Made by a program: the position numbers and the translations under genes. A DNA stretch of 8,094 nt, from positions 1 through 8,094 of the forward strand of contig JAJRVC010000408.1 of the NCBI GenBank assembly GCA_024277475.1, written 5' to 3'. The DNA comes from Deltaproteobacteria bacterium (GTDB lineage Bacteria > Desulfobacterota > Desulfobacteria > Desulfobacterales > JAFDCJ01). A model generated the notes under the pieces. The model had not been told where the DNA came from and ran no database searches. It saw only the letters and a program-made list of their open reading frames with translations. Numbering within the stretch: the first letter of the stretch is position 1; each line of letters opens with the position of its first letter. Shown in pieces: positions 1 to 6,843 of the stretch.

Positions 1-1011
1 AAATTCCTCCACGGCCCTCTGGAGAGCCCGGATGTTTTCAGGTGGCGTATGGTAGGCCACGGTGCAACCCGGAGCTAAGATGAATCGACCTCCGGCCTTA
101 GCCTTTTCTATGCAATCACGAGATGCTTCAAAAACCTGTTCAGGGGTGCCCTCAAGTACCAGCCCAACGGGGTCAAGGTTTCCTCTCAAAGTAGCCCGGC
201 CGCAGACAGCAATCTTTCCTTCAACGATTTCGACACAATGATCAAGGTCAATGATATCAGATCCCAACTCTACCATTTTTCTGATAATTGGCAGCGTATT
301 TCCACAAATGTGTATGACATGTTTGCAGCCTCTTTCATGAATGGCATGAATGATTTGGCGTTCATGCGGCTGCACCAGTTCAATATAATCCTTTGGTGAA
401 ATTACATCCGGACTCGCCAGGGCGGCTCCGAAGCCGACGGCATGGGCTCCCGCCTCGCATTGTGCCATAGCGTAGGCCAGTACAACCTCAGTACAAAAAG
501 CCAAAATCTCGTTTAAAAAATCCCGATTTTCAATCGTACTGATCATGAGTTCACTGATGCCCATCAGATGTCCCGCAAGGACGAAGGGCGATGCGGTCGT
601 GGACTTGATAAATACATCGCCCCCGGTCTCTTTACGGATTGTCTTTATCGCATCGCAGAAAACCGGCATTCTCCCGTCGCTTTGGGGGTCAGGTATGTTG
701 AGCTGTGCCAGATCTTCGACCGTCTCCAGAATCGGTTCGCGAACCTGTGGTGCATTATACTCGGTCAAAGAGGCTTCCATTCCCAGAGCCTCTGCTTCGA
801 CAGTTAGGTCCCCACCAACAGTCACGCCATCATAGCCGTAGAACTCATAACCCGCCACAATCGCTTTCGCCAGTACGTCGGAAGAAGTATAGTATTCCTT
901 GGCATTCACTCCGAGCAGGCGTGCAGTTGCAAAATTGATCATGGGCAGGTTGGGCACGCGGTCCGGGATCTTACCCTCGAGCACGGTAAAAACGCGTTCA
1001 ACAGGTTTCAT
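1..1011 (-). CDS. MtaA/CmuA-family corrinoid methyltransferase (URO-D fold), 3' end outside window
   Basis: I translated this frame by hand from the ATG at 1011-1009: 337 codons without a stop run to the left edge, so only the last few residues of a family of about 340 are missing. The start is MKPVERVFTVLEGKIPDRVP, typical of the uroporphyrinogen decarboxylase fold. A TVEAEALG block (70-77) and the zinc-ligand pattern H234-x-C236 (in HICGN) with C316 (in APGC) mark the MtaA/CmuA branch rather than HemE. Known members move a methyl group from a methylated corrinoid protein to a thiol such as coenzyme M, or act in demethylation systems; the acceptor here cannot be told. It is cytoplasmic. A Shine-Dalgarno GGAGAA (1025-1020) lies 8 nt upstream of the ATG. 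The gene follows the broken kinase after 102 bp on the same strand. No corrinoid-binding protein gene is visible; one may lie further left. Family assignment is firm, substrate unknown. Confidence 0.9.
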   Translation of the reverse strand, partial: MKPVERVFTVLEGKIPDRVPNLPMINFATARLLGVNAKEYYTSSDVLAKAIVAGYEFYGYDGVTVGGDLTVEAEALGMEASLTEYNAPQVREPILETVEDLAQLNIPDPQSDGRMPVFCDAIKTIRKETGGDVFIKSTTASPFVLAGHLMGISELMISTIENRDFLNEILAFCTEVVLAYAMAQCEAGAHAVGFGAALASPDVISPKDYIELVQPHERQIIHAIHERGCKHVIHICGNTLPIIRKMVELGSDIIDLDHCVEIVEGKIAVCGRATLRGNLDPVGLVLEGTPEQVFEASRDCIEKAKAGGRFILAPGCTVAYHTPPENIRALQRAVEEF

Positions 1012-1053
1012 GTTACACGTTCTCCATGGTTGTCTTTTGGTATCAATTTTGCG

Positions 1054-1073
1054 CCCTGAAGTTCTATTCAGGG
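1054..1073. other. Stem-loop between kinase remnant and MtaA-like gene
   Basis: CCCTGAA (1054-1060) and TTCAGGG (1067-1073) form a perfect 7-bp stem with a 6-nt loop. No U-run follows on either strand, so it is not a typical Rho-independent terminator. It could be an mRNA processing or stability element in the leader of the MtaA-like gene, or chance. The rest of the 102-bp gap holds only that gene's ribosome-binding site. Confidence 0.35.
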
Positions 1074-1113
1074 GTGAAAATATTTAATATCTCGATGATT
1101 GATTTCGGCAATC

Positions 1114-2108
1114 CTACAGCTTTTCCAACAGACGATGGCGTTCCCACCAATCCTCATTCAAGTATTGATATATTCTTTTGTACAGTTTGTAAATTGCTTG
1201 ATATTTTCGGTGTGTGCCGGATTCCGGGTTGAGCTCCCGCTCCTGGTGTATGGCCTTTTCAATAGCTTCCTCAAGATTACGATAAACGCCGCACGCGACT
1301 CCTGCCAACAACGCCACTCCACGGGCACCCAATTCATTTCCACTAGGAACAATTATTTTTCTGCCGGTGCAATCGGCAAACATTTGGCACCAGAAAGCAC
1401 TACGCGCCCCCCCCCTGATATGTAGATTTGGCGCACATCCGCCGGCATATGTGAATAGCAATCCAACATCGAGAGCGCCGTGCCTTCATAGACTGCGCGC
1501 AGCATATGTGCACGCGTGTGTTCAACGCTAATTCCGAAAAATTGTGCCCTGGCCGCCGGGTTAACGAACGGAGAAACCACTCCGGCTGTATTGATGTATG
1601 GATGATAAAGTAGTCCATTTGACCCTACCGGCACATTAGCTGCGGCTTTTTCCGCCCGTGTATAGATATCCTCCATCTCCTGTAAGTTACCGCCGGTTTT
1701 AGCTCCGAAGAACTCGTCGAGAAACCATTGCAGATTAATCGTACCGGACGTGTTCACCATTGAACGGATCCATACATTCCCTATTGTTATGGCCTGGATA
1801 CCGACTCCCTCGGGTTCGAAAGTCGGTTGATCTGTAATCAGATTATTGAGAAAGCTGGTACCGACGATTGAGCAGGCTTGTCCTTGCTTATAAGCACCCG
1901 CCCCAAGGGTTGTGGCAGCAACATCCACCAGGCCGGTAATCACCGGGGTATCCGCTTTGAGTCCAAGATCTTTCGATACATCCGATTTTAGCAACCCTGC
2001 CACGACACCACTTCCAATGATTGGCGGGAAAAGATGTCTCGTATTCCGGAGTCCACAGAGTTGAAGCAGTTCATCAGAGTAGGTACCATAAAAAAAGATT
2101 GCCGGCAT
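1114..2108 (-). pseudogene. FGGY-family carbohydrate kinase remnant (N-terminus missing, frameshifted)
   Basis: Two minus-strand frames together encode the C-terminal ~330 residues of an FGGY kinase (usual length about 500), which phosphorylates sugars or polyols with ATP in the cytoplasm. The first frame (2108-1353) carries SDELLQLCGL, then the catalytic-Asp/ATP region GLVDVAATTLGAGAYKQG and GTS, then the C-terminal actin-like domain as far as IYISGGG. The second frame (1461-1114) resumes at GGARSAFWCQMFADCTGRK, the adenosine-binding motif, and ends NEDWWERHRLLEKL with TAG. The switch is at a run of nine G (1407-1415); one more G restores ISGGGARSAFW. The N-terminal domain (first phosphate-binding motif, sugar site) is absent. 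The ATG at 2108 is not a genuine start because it lies in the HMDHAGN codons of the preceding lactonase fragment. A xylulokinase-like or LsrK-like role is possible but cannot be decided. As it stands it should be inactive. Confidence 0.88.
1407..1415 (-). other. Nine-G homopolymer at the kinase frameshift
   Basis: Nine consecutive C on the plus strand (G on the coding strand) sit exactly where the kinase frame changes. With nine G the frame reads SGGGRVVLSG; with ten it reads SGGGARSAFWCQ, the family consensus. The cause may be a sequencing miscall, a phase-variable tract, or a fixed mutation in a dying gene. Confidence 0.85.
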
Positions 2109-2457
2109 GGTCCATGTGCAGATGGGAGAGGATAAGGATATCCATATCGGCGGGGGTAAGATTCAATATTTTCAGCTTGGCAGCAAGGGTATCTTCCGGC
2201 TTTAGGTAATGTGGGCACAGTTTCTGCAGTCTTTCGGGCCAAGGGCCTTTTAAATTATCCGAATGGCTGGTGGTGTCATACAGTATCCAACCAACGTCGG
2301 AATGATTGATCAGCACGGTTAATGATGGAATATCCGTTTTCCAATGCGCTGTCGGATTCTTATTATCCGCCGTAGCCATATTGGCACCGGCAAGATTCAA
2401 CACAGCGTCATTTTCAAAATGACCGTGGCTTTGAATGTACATCCTGATTTTGGCCAT
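2074..2457 (-). pseudogene. N-acyl-homoserine-lactonase-like metallo-beta-lactamase, N-terminal half only
   Basis: The frame starts at ATG 2457, with GGAG about 8 nt upstream, and reads MAKIRMYIQSHGHFENDAV. It continues through IPSLTVLINH, a DTTSH stretch and a GPWPERLQ stretch to the zinc-binding motif HLHMDHAGN (HxHxDH) near residues 112-120, then stops seven residues later. Full members of the AHL-lactonase branch have about 250-280 residues, and the later His and Asp metal ligands and the C-terminal half are gone. Family enzymes hydrolyse lactone rings (acyl-homoserine or other lactones) with two metal ions in the cytoplasm. Homology ends near 2097-2100 in a run of seven T (coding strand), where the sequence becomes the interior of an FGGY kinase in another frame. 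It follows the oxidoreductase by 104 bp on the same strand. The fragment cannot be an active enzyme. The family is clear; the native substrate is unknown. Confidence 0.85.
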
Positions 2458-2528
2458 GGTTCCGTCTCCATTTAGGTTTTATATATCTTGTTTATTGCCC
2501 TGCCGCTGCAATATTTCTATACGACAGT

Positions 2529-2556
2529 TCGATCGCCGAATTAAACGGTCGATTGA
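2529..2556. other. Imperfect hairpin just after the oxidoreductase stop
   Basis: TCGATCGCCG (2529-2538) pairs with CGG-T-CGATTGA (2546-2556) around an AATTAAA loop, with one bulge and one wobble or mismatch depending on strand. It starts six bases past the stop codon of the oxidoreductase but has no downstream U-run, so it is at best a weak terminator or an intercistronic stabilising structure between that gene and the lactonase fragment. Confidence 0.3.
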
Positions 2557-2561
2557 CATCG

Positions 2562-4523
2562 CTAGGTCATTTGTCCAACCGTGAAGCCCTCACAGATAGC
2601 AGTCGCCAGGCTCCGCGGGTGTACGCAATCCCCTATTCGATATAGCCGAATCCCCCGATTAGAAATTTCCGAGAGATAAGATGGAAATACGGGCTTGAGG
2701 TAGGTGGCCAATACAGCCTGCTTATAAGGCAGTTTTTTCTCAATTGAATCACCCTCGATGGTCAAATGTTCATGATCAATTGCAGTCACCGAAGCACTGA
2801 AAATTATATGTACTCTATGCTCGAGAAGATATTTTATTACGTGAGGCCTGAAACTGCGGGTAGTGTTCTGGGCTAAATCAGCCTCATTTTTTCCACGGGC
2901 GACGATCGTAACCTGCTTGCCCTGCGAAGCCAAAAAGAGGGCAGTGTCTATCGCCAGTTTCTGTCCGCCAATGACAACGACTTTATCTTCGAGTACTTCC
3001 GGGTTCGCAATCGCCTCAAATGAGGATGTCACCTTAGTGCTGTCGGATACCTCAATCAAATTTAAATCAGGAACAGCGCCCGTCGCGATGATGACGATTT
3101 CGGGGGTTAACTCCCGAATGGTGTCAATTGAAGGATCTTGACCACAAGTAACAGTTACGTTCAATTTGGACAATGCCCTTTGATAATAATCAATGATGCG
3201 AGACCACGGCTCTTTGCCGGGAATCTTTGAAACCAAATTTACCTGGCCGCCGAGGTTTGGTTTTTTTTCAAATAAATAAACTTCATGGCCGCGCTCAGCT
3301 GCCACTTTAGCTGCCTTTAATCCGGCTGGACCTCCTCCGATTACGGTAATTCTTCTTCTTGACTGTGGCGGCCTGGATCGGTGTTTGTACGCGCGTTCCT
3401 GGCCAAGCAAAGGGTTCAGCGAACAGCCGATTATGTATTGGTCCTCAATACTGTTGCATTTTTCATTACAAAAAATGCAGCGGCGAATATCTTCTTCTTT
3501 TCCGTCTTTTAATTTATTGAGCAGCTCCGGATCAGCAAGCAGAGGTCGCGCCAGGGCGATGTAATCAATCTCACGATTTGCAATCATTGAGTCCGCCAAG
3601 TGAAAATCATCTATTTTCCCCACCAGCCCAACCGGAATTCCGACCTGCTTATTGATTGCTTTTGCTTCAGCACGGTTGGGAGCTGACGGCATATGCGCAG
3701 TCGGAATGATCCATTCCAGGCTTGCTCCACAGCCGCCGGAAACGAGGATGGAATCCACACCAGCATTCTCTAAATGTCCAGCAATTTTTACGGCTTCTGC
3801 GACATCGATCCCACCGGCAACATGCTCATTTCCGTCGATTTTGCAAAAAATACAAAAATCAGGTTCACATTTTTTCTTAATTTGGCAGATCACATCTGTT
3901 AAAATTCGGCAGCGGTTCTCGGAATTCCCGCCATAATCATCATCCCCGATATTGCCAAATGGAGAAAGGAATTGGTGAAAAAGGTATCCATGGGCAGCAT
4001 GTATTTCAACTGCATCAAAGCCAGCCTACCTGGCCCGATAGGCGGCTGCGGAAGTACAGTCGATAATTTCTTTGATTTCTACCGCGGATAAGGCGCGCGG
4101 TAACACATAAGATGGATGGCCTTGGGGAAATTGAGACAGGCTTGAAGGGGCCAGGGGTCTTCCCCCGGCAATAGACCTGGTGGTTTGGCGACCGCAGTGA
4201 CCGATCTGCAAAGAGCATTTGGGACCGTAAGCATGAATAATTTCCACCAGTTTGGTGAAATCCGGAATAAACCAATCATCCCAAACACCAAGCATATAAT
4301 GCCATGCCCGACCCGACGGCGCCACTGCGCTCATTTCTACTGTAACCAGGCCCGGATTCCCGGCAGCCCGAGCGGCATAGAGATCCATGAGCCGATCCGT
4401 AACTCGGCCATCCGCCCCCGCCAGATTGGTTACGGTGGCCGCGGAAATAATTCGGTTATCAATAGAAAGGTTACCGATTTTTAGAGGCGAAAACAGGTGC
4501 TGATATCTAATTTGGTTGGGCAT
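2562..4523 (-). pseudogene. FadH/BaiCD-type Fe-S flavin ene-reductase (NADH:flavin oxidoreductase) with in-frame TAG
   Basis: One frame of 653 codons covers a complete 2,4-dienoyl-CoA reductase/trimethylamine-dehydrogenase-type protein (usual length 640-680), broken only by TAG at codon 166 (4028-4026). The TIM barrel with FMN comes first: FSPLKIGNLSIDNRI, QIGHCGRQ (106-113) and, after the stop, AGFDAVEIHAAHGYL (167-181), FLSPFGN, YGG and ARPLLADPE. A 4Fe-4S site follows at C349, C352, C356 and C367. Next come an FAD Rossmann motif VIGGGPAGL (394-402), a second nucleotide fold VVVIGGQKLAID (near 515), and a closing IGDCVHPRSLATAICEGF flavin site. Such enzymes reduce activated C=C bonds with NAD(P)H in the cytoplasm. 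The ATG start has AAAGGGA 7 nt upstream. Homology on both sides of the TAG is in the same frame, so no frameshift is needed. Unless the TAG is read through, only a 165-residue fragment and possibly an internally started piece from GTG 3893 would be made. The substrate is unknown. Confidence 0.9.
4026..4028 (-). other. In-frame amber codon 166 of the ene-reductase
   Basis: The reading is AAYRAR-TAG-AGFDAVEIHAAHGY. Relatives commonly have Glu or Lys just before AGFD (as in AKEAGFD), so a single change from GAG or AAG would give TAG. Both flanks are well conserved. This is either a nonsense mutation, a sequencing error, or a read-through/recoded codon. Confidence 0.9.
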
Positions 4524-4584
4524 AAAATAGTCCCTTTGTTAGGGTCATAAATAAAAGATACGATGGATAAAAATTAAAGCACCC

Positions 4585-4607
4585 GCCCCGAACCTTACCC
4601 CGGGGGC
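4585..4607 (-). promoter_or_regulatory. GC-rich hairpin in the leader of the ene-reductase
   Basis: GCCCCG (4585-4590) and CGGGGGC (4601-4607) can pair around a 10-nt loop, in surroundings that are otherwise AT-rich. On the minus strand it is followed about seven bases later by TTTAATTTTT. This resembles a weak terminator or attenuator 60 bp before the start codon at 4523. No riboswitch or leader-peptide consensus was recognised. Confidence 0.25.
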
Positions 4608-4658
4608 CGCAGCATCCCCAACCGATTTACAGTATCTTTCAAACCAAAATTCAAGTGT

Positions 4659-4664
4659 ATTATA
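4659..4664 (-). promoter_or_regulatory. Candidate -10 box (TATAAT) upstream of the ene-reductase
   Basis: A perfect TATAAT reads on the minus strand about 135 bp before the start codon at 4523. The hexamer 17 bp upstream is a poor match to TTGACA, and a TTGACT lies too far away (26 bp). It would put the start of transcription near 4652, with the GC-rich hairpin in the leader. A single hexamer match in AT-rich DNA is weak evidence. Confidence 0.22.
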
Positions 4665-4721
4665 GTCCAACTTTTTAAGATCATTCAGAAAGTCAATTGC
4701 ATCATGCCGATGGACACATCA

Positions 4722-4835
4722 TCAGTGGTCTTTTAGTATGAGGCCGTTCCCATTACCAAGACGAAAAACTTGTTTTTTAAGGTACCCTTTCAAGTTAAAA
4801 ATAATCCTGAAAACTAAAGAAATAGTAGAAATCAT
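4722..4835 (-). CDS. Candidate 37-residue small ORF, unknown function
   Basis: ATG at 4835-4833 is preceded by a strong Shine-Dalgarno, GGAGG at 4845-4841, five bases upstream. The product begins MISTISLVFRIIFNLKGYLK and ends LILKDH, then two consecutive TGA codons. It has a short hydrophobic N-terminal stretch followed by a basic segment, but no recognised family. The same frame stays open for 57 more codons after the double stop (4718-4548), so it may instead be the start of a decayed gene. The palindrome at 4870-4933 lies just upstream. Length alone is not significant; the ribosome-binding site is the only positive sign. Confidence 0.25.
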   Translation of the reverse strand: MISTISLVFRIIFNLKGYLKKQVFRLGNGNGLILKDH

Positions 4836-4869
4836 AGCAACCTCCCGAAAGGACACGAACACTATAAGT

Positions 4870-4933
4870 GTCAAAGCTTGAATAGTGAATAAAACTATGA
4901 ACTATACTTACTATTCACTATTCAAACTTTGAC
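4870..4933. repeat. 22-bp inverted repeat with 20-nt spacer (REP/MITE-like palindrome)
   Basis: The left arm (4870-4891) begins GTCAAAGCTTGAATAG. The right arm (4912-4933) is its reverse complement with one mismatch in 22 bp, and the spacer is AT-rich. A smaller stem ACACT-ATA-AGTGT (4859-4871) abuts the left arm. The element starts 24 bp beyond the 3' end of the RAYT remnant, the position expected for a palindrome mobilised by, or left behind by, such a transposase. With no T-run directly after the stem on either strand, it is less likely to be a plain terminator. Confidence 0.75.
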
Positions 4934-4957
4934 CCCGCACCTCTTCTGGGACCTCGA

Positions 4958-5122
4958 TCACCGGAAACTGGAAAAATACTGAAAGATTTCAATTGTCTCC
5001 CGCAATAACTCCAGAAATACAGAATCATCAATCTTATCTTCAAAGATCGTCTCATATCCCCCTCCCCTGTTCATTATATGATACCAGGCACCTGGATATT
5101 CTATTCTTAATGGAAGTGACAT
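4958..5122 (-). pseudogene. IS200-like/REP-associated transposase (RAYT, Y1_Tnp) N-terminal remnant
   Basis: From ATG 5122 the frame reads MSLPLRIEYPGAWYHIMNRG, then GYETIFEDKIDDSVFLELLRETIEIF, matching the N-terminus of the Y1 transposase family (typical form PLRIEYPGAWYHVMNRG). At about residue 48 the match ends, and after six unrelated residues there is a TGA. Complete proteins have roughly 150-320 residues, including the HuH metal-binding motif and catalytic Tyr, both missing here. The open frame continues upstream to a TTG at 5251, but those 43 residues are not family-like and are left out. Complete enzymes are single-strand DNA transposases. This copy is dead, probably an internally deleted insertion. 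No clear ribosome-binding site or terminal repeat was seen upstream; 5123-5323 holds nothing else I can identify. Confidence 0.75.
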
Positions 5123-5323
5123 AGGCAGAATTAAAAGATAAAAGATAAGGCGTTGCTTTTTCAGCGCGGATAAATCGGAAATGGTGAATTGTAATTGTGT
5201 ATCGGCTTCATATGCAACCCAACATATTGAAGCGCCTATTAACGCAAACAATATCCATCTGGATAACCAAAGCGGGCTTTGTTGCCAAGATTAATTTTTT
5301 ACGCCGGGATTGCAATTTCAGAG

Positions 5324-6841
5324 CTAATCTTCGGCCGTGAAATAATCTGATATGACGCCCATAAAGCGATTGTATTTTATCGCATAGTGGCTCAGGCCCT
5401 GCTTGACAAATCTTTCGGAAATATCTTGGTCTTCCTGTTCGATGTGCAGCGTTCTTTTCTGCCAGGATTTCTCGTCCAGGGCCAGGATTTTTGCCACTTT
5501 TTTTTGATAAAAATCCGCTACGGCAAGGTTGGAATGTGCATTGACGAACCAGGGCATGATGCGACCGACCTTTTTCAAGAACAGATTATGATCTCTGCCG
5601 AAATCGAGACAGGAATCATCGGTAAAGTTTTTCATGTGAGGCATTTTTTCAAAATTGATATAGTTTCCCCGTTCGCTGAGTTCGTATGCTTTGGTGCCGG
5701 GGAACGGAAAGAAAAACGACCAGCGGTAGCGTCCGGGTTTGGCCCTGGCCATCAGCCGGATGGTCGCCATGACATCGCTGCGGGTTTCATCGGGCAATCC
5801 GATCATTAAAAAAATCGAGGTGTGCAGTCCGTATTGATGGGCGATTTTAACGGCATTGATAATTCGCTCATTTTTCATACGGCGTTGCAGTATCCGACGC
5901 CGTATGTGTTCACTACCGCTTTCAACACCGAATTTTACAATGCTGCAATTTGCGTCCGCCAGGCAGCGGGCTCTTTTTTCATCGAAAAATCCCACATGGG
6001 CGTTGACCACAAAGGGCAGGGAGCTTATTTGTTTATAAGCTGCACAAAACTGTTTTACATATTCGCCATAAAAAGTAAAAAGATCGTCGTCTAAAATAAA
6101 CGTCGAAATATTCCGATAATTTTGCAGTAGATATTCAATCTCTTTTATAATCTGATTGACTTCGAAATGCCGGATGTAATTCAGGCCTTTGAAGCTGCAC
6201 CCAAGATCCCGGCTATAATCCAACACCAGCTGATGGTTGAAGCAGTAAGTGCAGGAAAAGGGGCAACCGCGGGAGGCCATTAAACCCGTCCAGCCGTTTT
6301 TGGCATCGATGATTTTTTGAAAATCAAAAATATCGTAATCTTTAAACGGCAATTTTTTTAAATCCGGCAAAGGCCTTAAAGGGTTGAGACGCAATTCGCC
6401 GTTTTGCAAAAAACCAAGATTTTTGACGTCTGAAGGATTCCGGTTTCGGCTTAACTTATCGACAAATTCGGCAAACGCTTCTTCCGCCTCCCCGCGTATG
6501 ATATAGTCAAATACGCCAGACTGCAAAATTTCTTCGGGGGCGGCCATGGTATGGATGCCGCCGCATACTATGGGTACCTTGGTGGCCTTACGAGCCCATG
6601 AGGCCAATTTTTTTGCATAGGACCACTGGTTGGTGACGACCGAAAAACCGATGATATCCGCTGATTCTTGTTGCAAACGGCCTGTAAACTGTTTTTCGGA
6701 GGGCAGTGGCTCAATATCGTCACACAATTGCCACAGGGCCACATCATGTCCCGCCTGCTTGAGCGCTGCCGATAAATGGGCGATGCCGTAATTGAATCCC
6801 AGCTGGGAGCCGGCATTGGGATAGAGGAAGAGTATTTTCAT
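5324..6841 (-). CDS. B12-binding-type radical SAM protein
   Basis: This is a 505-residue protein from ATG 6841. Residues 1 to ~130 form a Rossmann-like B12-binding-type domain (ILFLYPNAGS, GFSVVTNQW, VPIVCGGIHTMAAPEEIL, YIIRGEAEEAF). No DxHxxG motif is visible, which is usual for this subclass. The radical SAM core has the iron-sulfur cysteines C193, C197 and C200 in RGCPFSCTYCFNH, then FILDDDLFTF, FGVESGSE (304-311) and FLMIGLPDET (344-353). The last ~110 residues are a family-specific tail I do not recognise. Relatives methylate or rearrange unactivated carbons on lipids, antibiotics and pigments; the substrate here is unknown. It starts two bases after the TGA of the glycosyltransferase gene and shows no Shine-Dalgarno, so translation is probably coupled. 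A TTG six bases earlier (6847) is a less likely start. It ends in TAG with no clear terminator after it. Confidence 0.92.
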   Translation of the reverse strand: MKILFLYPNAGSQLGFNYGIAHLSAALKQAGHDVALWQLCDDIEPLPSEKQFTGRLQQESADIIGFSVVTNQWSYAKKLASWARKATKVPIVCGGIHTMAAPEEILQSGVFDYIIRGEAEEAFAEFVDKLSRNRNPSDVKNLGFLQNGELRLNPLRPLPDLKKLPFKDYDIFDFQKIIDAKNGWTGLMASRGCPFSCTYCFNHQLVLDYSRDLGCSFKGLNYIRHFEVNQIIKEIEYLLQNYRNISTFILDDDLFTFYGEYVKQFCAAYKQISSLPFVVNAHVGFFDEKRARCLADANCSIVKFGVESGSEHIRRRILQRRMKNERIINAVKIAHQYGLHTSIFLMIGLPDETRSDVMATIRLMARAKPGRYRWSFFFPFPGTKAYELSERGNYINFEKMPHMKNFTDDSCLDFGRDHNLFLKKVGRIMPWFVNAHSNLAVADFYQKKVAKILALDEKSWQKRTLHIEQEDQDISERFVKQGLSHYAIKYNRFMGVISDYFTAED

Positions 6842-6843
6842 GT

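Noticed and set aside
1..1011. Assignment of the leftmost gene as HemE (uroporphyrinogen decarboxylase)
   Set aside because: The HxC...C zinc-ligand pattern and the TVEAEALG block are those of the MtaA/CmuA branch, and the neighbours are not haem genes.
545..1425. Several plus-strand open frames (545-835, 568-807, 705-938, 899-1087, 1026-1232, 1099-1425)
   Set aside because: They are antisense to the MtaA/CmuA-like gene and the kinase remnant, have no family-like sequence, and the opposite strand carries clear conserved domains.
2106..2108. ATG at 2108 as a genuine start of a 251-residue kinase
   Set aside because: This ATG lies within the HMDHAGN codons of the lactonase fragment, has no ribosome-binding site, and would begin in the middle of the kinase fold.
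4767..4796. AACTTG...CAAGTT inverted repeat as a terminator
   Set aside because: Only a 6-bp outer stem with an asymmetric interior, no following U-run on either strand, and it lies in AT-rich DNA where such pairs are common.
5123..5251. N-terminal extension of the transposase remnant to a TTG at 5251
   Set aside because: The 43 extra residues do not resemble the family, whose normal N-terminus begins at the ATG at 5122.
5268..5281. CAAAG-CGGG-CTTTG as a terminator after the radical SAM gene
   Set aside because: A 5-bp stem about 45 bp past the stop without a T-run is not enough to support a terminator.
5387..6094. Plus-strand open frames of 140 and 90 codons inside the radical SAM region
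   Set aside because: They are mirror images of a well supported minus-strand gene with intact motifs, and show no recognisable protein features.
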